Of a stretch of DNA of 17,075 nucleotides, positions 15,509 to 17,075 are shown one piece after another (within the stretch, counting starts at the first letter, position 1; the number at the start of each line of letters is the position of its first letter). Source of the DNA: Ignavibacteriaceae bacterium (GTDB lineage Bacteria; Bacteroidota; Ignavibacteria; Ignavibacteriales; Ignavibacteriaceae). The stretch is from the NCBI GenBank assembly GCA_023231105.1, contig JALNWB010000080.1:1-17075 (forward strand). Direction: 5' to 3'. Both the position numbers and the translations under genes were made by a program. Under the pieces are notes generated by a model, which had not been told where the DNA came from, did no database searches, and saw nothing but the letters and a program-made list of their open reading frames with translations.

Positions 15509-15522
15509 AAGAAGATATTTTG

Positions 15523-15747
15523 ATGGAAGAAAGAATAAAAAAAGCTCTCGATAACGTCCGACCCTATTTACAAGCCGACGGCGGAGATGTAGAATTGGTA
15601 AATGTTTCCAAAGACGGAATTGTTCAAGTGAAATTAATCGGGGCATGCAGCTCATGCCCGATGTCTCAAATGACATTGCGGGCAGGTGTTGAGCGCGCAC
15701 TAATTAGAGAAGTCCCCGGCATTAGACGAGTAGAAGCGGTTTCATAA
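15523..15747 (+). CDS. NifU C-terminal-domain (NfuA-type) Fe-S scaffold protein
   Basis: A 74-residue protein made up only of the NifU C-terminal domain. ADGGDVELV at 18-26 and the conserved GACSSCPMS at 40-48 are visible, with Cys42 and Cys45 forming the CxxC that holds a labile [4Fe-4S] cluster between two monomers. There is no N-terminal NifU or A-type domain, so it is the minimal form. I chose the ATG at 15523 over the TTG just before it. It lies 14 bases after mrp and 4 bases before the AI-2E gene. Next to mrp it most likely acts in Fe-S cluster delivery, and NfnAB upstream in the same block is a plausible client. Confidence 0.92.
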   Translation: MEERIKKALDNVRPYLQADGGDVELVNVSKDGIVQVKLIGACSSCPMSQMTLRAGVERALIREVPGIRRVEAVS

Positions 15748-15751
15748 AACG

Positions 15752-16801
15752 ATGCAAAACGAAGCAGTCATAAAAAGAAATTATTTCCCTCTGCTATTTA
15801 TTTTGCCTTTATTGTTTTTTCTTATTTATTATTTACTTGATGTGCTGATCCTTTTGGCGCTCTCTGTTCTTCTGGCGTTTATCCTTGATCCGATAATTAA
15901 CTTTCTTGAAAAAAATTCTTTCAAAAGATTACATGCCATCCTCCTGGTATTTCTAATTTCTTTCATGTTTGGGTTTGGAATTTATTCTTATCTAATTCCG
16001 GCAATCCTTAAACAAACTAACGCGCTTTTCTTAAAGTTGAATGTCGAGACTATTAAAAGTCAGTTGGTTTTATTAGAAGACCACATGCAAACTTTATTTC
16101 CTTTCGTGACCAAAGAAAGGATTGCTCAACAAGTTGAAAAACTTTCAGCGGGAATGTTTGAAAATCTACTTCAACAAGTTTCCCCGTTTCTCACAAACAT
16201 TTTTTCGTTTCTGGCTGTAATTATTATTCTTCCGTTTACTACTTTTTTTATTTTAAGAGATAGAGCTCAAATTGTCAAAGGAATTGTTTCTGTTTTACCA
16301 AACCGGTATTTGGAAATGTCATATTCCGTTATAAAAAAAGTTACACAGCAGCTTGGCAGATACGTTCGCGGATGGATGCTGGATGCGCTGTTCATCGGGC
16401 TGGCATGCGGATTATCATTTCATTTAATCGGCGTTGATAATGCTCTTGCCCTGGGAGCCTTAGCAGGCGTGGGGCATCTCATTCCTTATTTCGGACCTAT
16501 CATCGGCGGGATTCCCGCGCTTCTCATTACTTTTCTGCAATATGGCGACTTATCCAAAGCGCCCATAATTATTATTTCCCTTTTAATAATTTATGCGTTA
16601 GATAACGGCATAGTGCAGCCGTTCATTTTTTCAAAAAGCGTAAACATGCATCCGTTGATAATAATATTTTTGATCATTGCTGGCGGGCAGTTATATGGTG
16701 TGCTGGGAATGCTTATCGCAATTCCAACTGCTACTGTAATTAAAACAGCAAGTATGGAATTTTATTTCGTGTGGAAAAATTACCGGATAACAAGAATCTA
16801 A
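15752..16801 (+). CDS. AI-2E family (PerM/TqsA-like) integral membrane protein
   Basis: A 349-residue inner-membrane protein of the AI-2E/PerM family, whose members include the AI-2 exporter TqsA and Na+/H+ antiporters; the substrate here is unknown. Hydrophobic segments are at about 11-46 (two helices), 61-84, 148-168, 208-226, 232-262 and 270-285, with a further pair at 302-330. Family motifs are FFILRDR at 165-171, GHLIPYFGP at 241-249 and QPFIFSKSVNMHPL at 289-302. The stretch from 90 to 145 is a charged, helical extramembrane region as expected. Length is typical. It starts four bases after the NifU-like gene and ends the rightward block, facing the MoxR gene with a one-base gap and no visible terminator. 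Confidence 0.88.
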   Translation: MQNEAVIKRNYFPLLFILPLLFFLIYYLLDVLILLALSVLLAFILDPIINFLEKNSFKRLHAILLVFLISFMFGFGIYSYLIPAILKQTNALFLKLNVETIKSQLVLLEDHMQTLFPFVTKERIAQQVEKLSAGMFENLLQQVSPFLTNIFSFLAVIIILPFTTFFILRDRAQIVKGIVSVLPNRYLEMSYSVIKKVTQQLGRYVRGWMLDALFIGLACGLSFHLIGVDNALALGALAGVGHLIPYFGPIIGGIPALLITFLQYGDLSKAPIIIISLLIIYALDNGIVQPFIFSKSVNMHPLIIIFLIIAGGQLYGVLGMLIAIPTATVIKTASMEFYFVWKNYRITRI

Positions 16802-16802
16802 A

Positions 16803-17075
16803 TTATAACTCAGATATTTTTTTTATCACTTCAACTGAATTAATTCCCTCAGCTTCAGCGTTAAAATTTGTAATAATGCGGTGCCGTAAAACAGGAATGA
16901 GCGCTGACTTTACGTCATCAATGTTTGGAGTAAATCTTCCATCGCAAACAGCTTTTGCTTTTGCCGCTAATATCAAGTACTGCGAAGCTCTTGGACCGGC
17001 GCCCCAGCGCAGCCAGTCCTTTATAAACTGCGGCGCTTGTTCGTTGTTCGGACGCGTTTTATTGACAAAGTTTAC
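16803..17075 (-). CDS. MoxR-family AAA+ ATPase, C-terminal end only
   Basis: Only the last 90 residues are visible; the reading frame enters from the right edge and stops with TAA at 16805-16803. The segment reads FIKDWLRWGAGPRASQYLI, then GRFTPNIDDV, then PVLRHRI, then AEAEG. This is the C-terminal lid of MoxR AAA+ ATPases, which carries the WGAGPRAS (sensor 2 region) and the VLRHR element. MoxR proteins are chaperone-like ATPases often encoded beside DUF58 and VWA-domain genes; those would lie outside this window. It runs toward the rightward block and is therefore a separate transcription unit. Confidence 0.85.
   Translation of the reverse strand, partial: VNFVNKTRPNNEQAPQFIKDWLRWGAGPRASQYLILAAKAKAVCDGRFTPNIDDVKSALIPVLRHRIITNFNAEAEGINSVEVIKKISEL

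Overview
The window reads as chromosomal DNA of a free-living Gram-negative bacterium of the Bacteroidota/Chlorobi/Ignavibacteria group, most likely Ignavibacteriales. The evidence is an AT-rich composition, an LptD outer-membrane protein (so an LPS-type outer membrane), and a type IX secretion C-terminal domain with the NYPNPFNP signature common in Ignavibacteria. In addition, every predicted signal-peptidase-I substrate has Gln just after its likely cleavage site. This taxonomic call is inference from protein features; there is no rRNA gene here.

Layout. A divergent, largely non-coding region (9784-9936) separates two long co-directional gene blocks. Leftward (minus strand, 9783 down to the left edge) lie nine closely packed genes: an unrecognised secreted protein, a Gfo/Idh/MocA dehydrogenase, a LEA/WHy-type lipoprotein, a ROK sugar kinase, lptD, a YacP-like NYN-domain ribonuclease, a secreted GH18 glycosidase with a T9SS sorting domain, a NUDIX hydrolase, and a CotH-like kinase that runs off the window. 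Gaps are 9 to 31 bases, with two ATGA overlaps, so one or a few transcripts are likely. The theme is mainly envelope and secreted products. Rightward (plus strand, 9937 to 16801) lie six genes with gaps of 3 to 31 bases: nfnA and nfnB (electron-bifurcating NADH/ferredoxin:NADP+ oxidoreductase), ppk1 (polyphosphate kinase), mrp (Fe-S carrier ATPase), a NifU C-terminal-domain Fe-S scaffold, and an AI-2E-family membrane protein. The theme is redox and energy currency plus Fe-S cluster supply, which fits because NfnAB itself needs Fe-S clusters. At the right edge the C-terminal end of a MoxR-type AAA+ ATPase comes in on the minus strand, one base from the end of the AI-2E gene.

The most unusual DNA-level signal is a pair of five-unit, 7-base tandem repeats with different consensus sequences, (CAGTNNN)5 and (CAACYNN)5 on the coding strand. 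Both lie inside the T9SS sorting-domain part of the GH18 gene and are read through without breaking the frame. Other points worth a look are the Mrp protein lacking the usual CxxC next to a NifU-like protein that has one, the Gln-after-signal-peptide pattern, and the unrecognised secreted protein at the head of the lptD gene block. I saw no tRNA, rRNA, CRISPR array, insertion sequence or phage gene.
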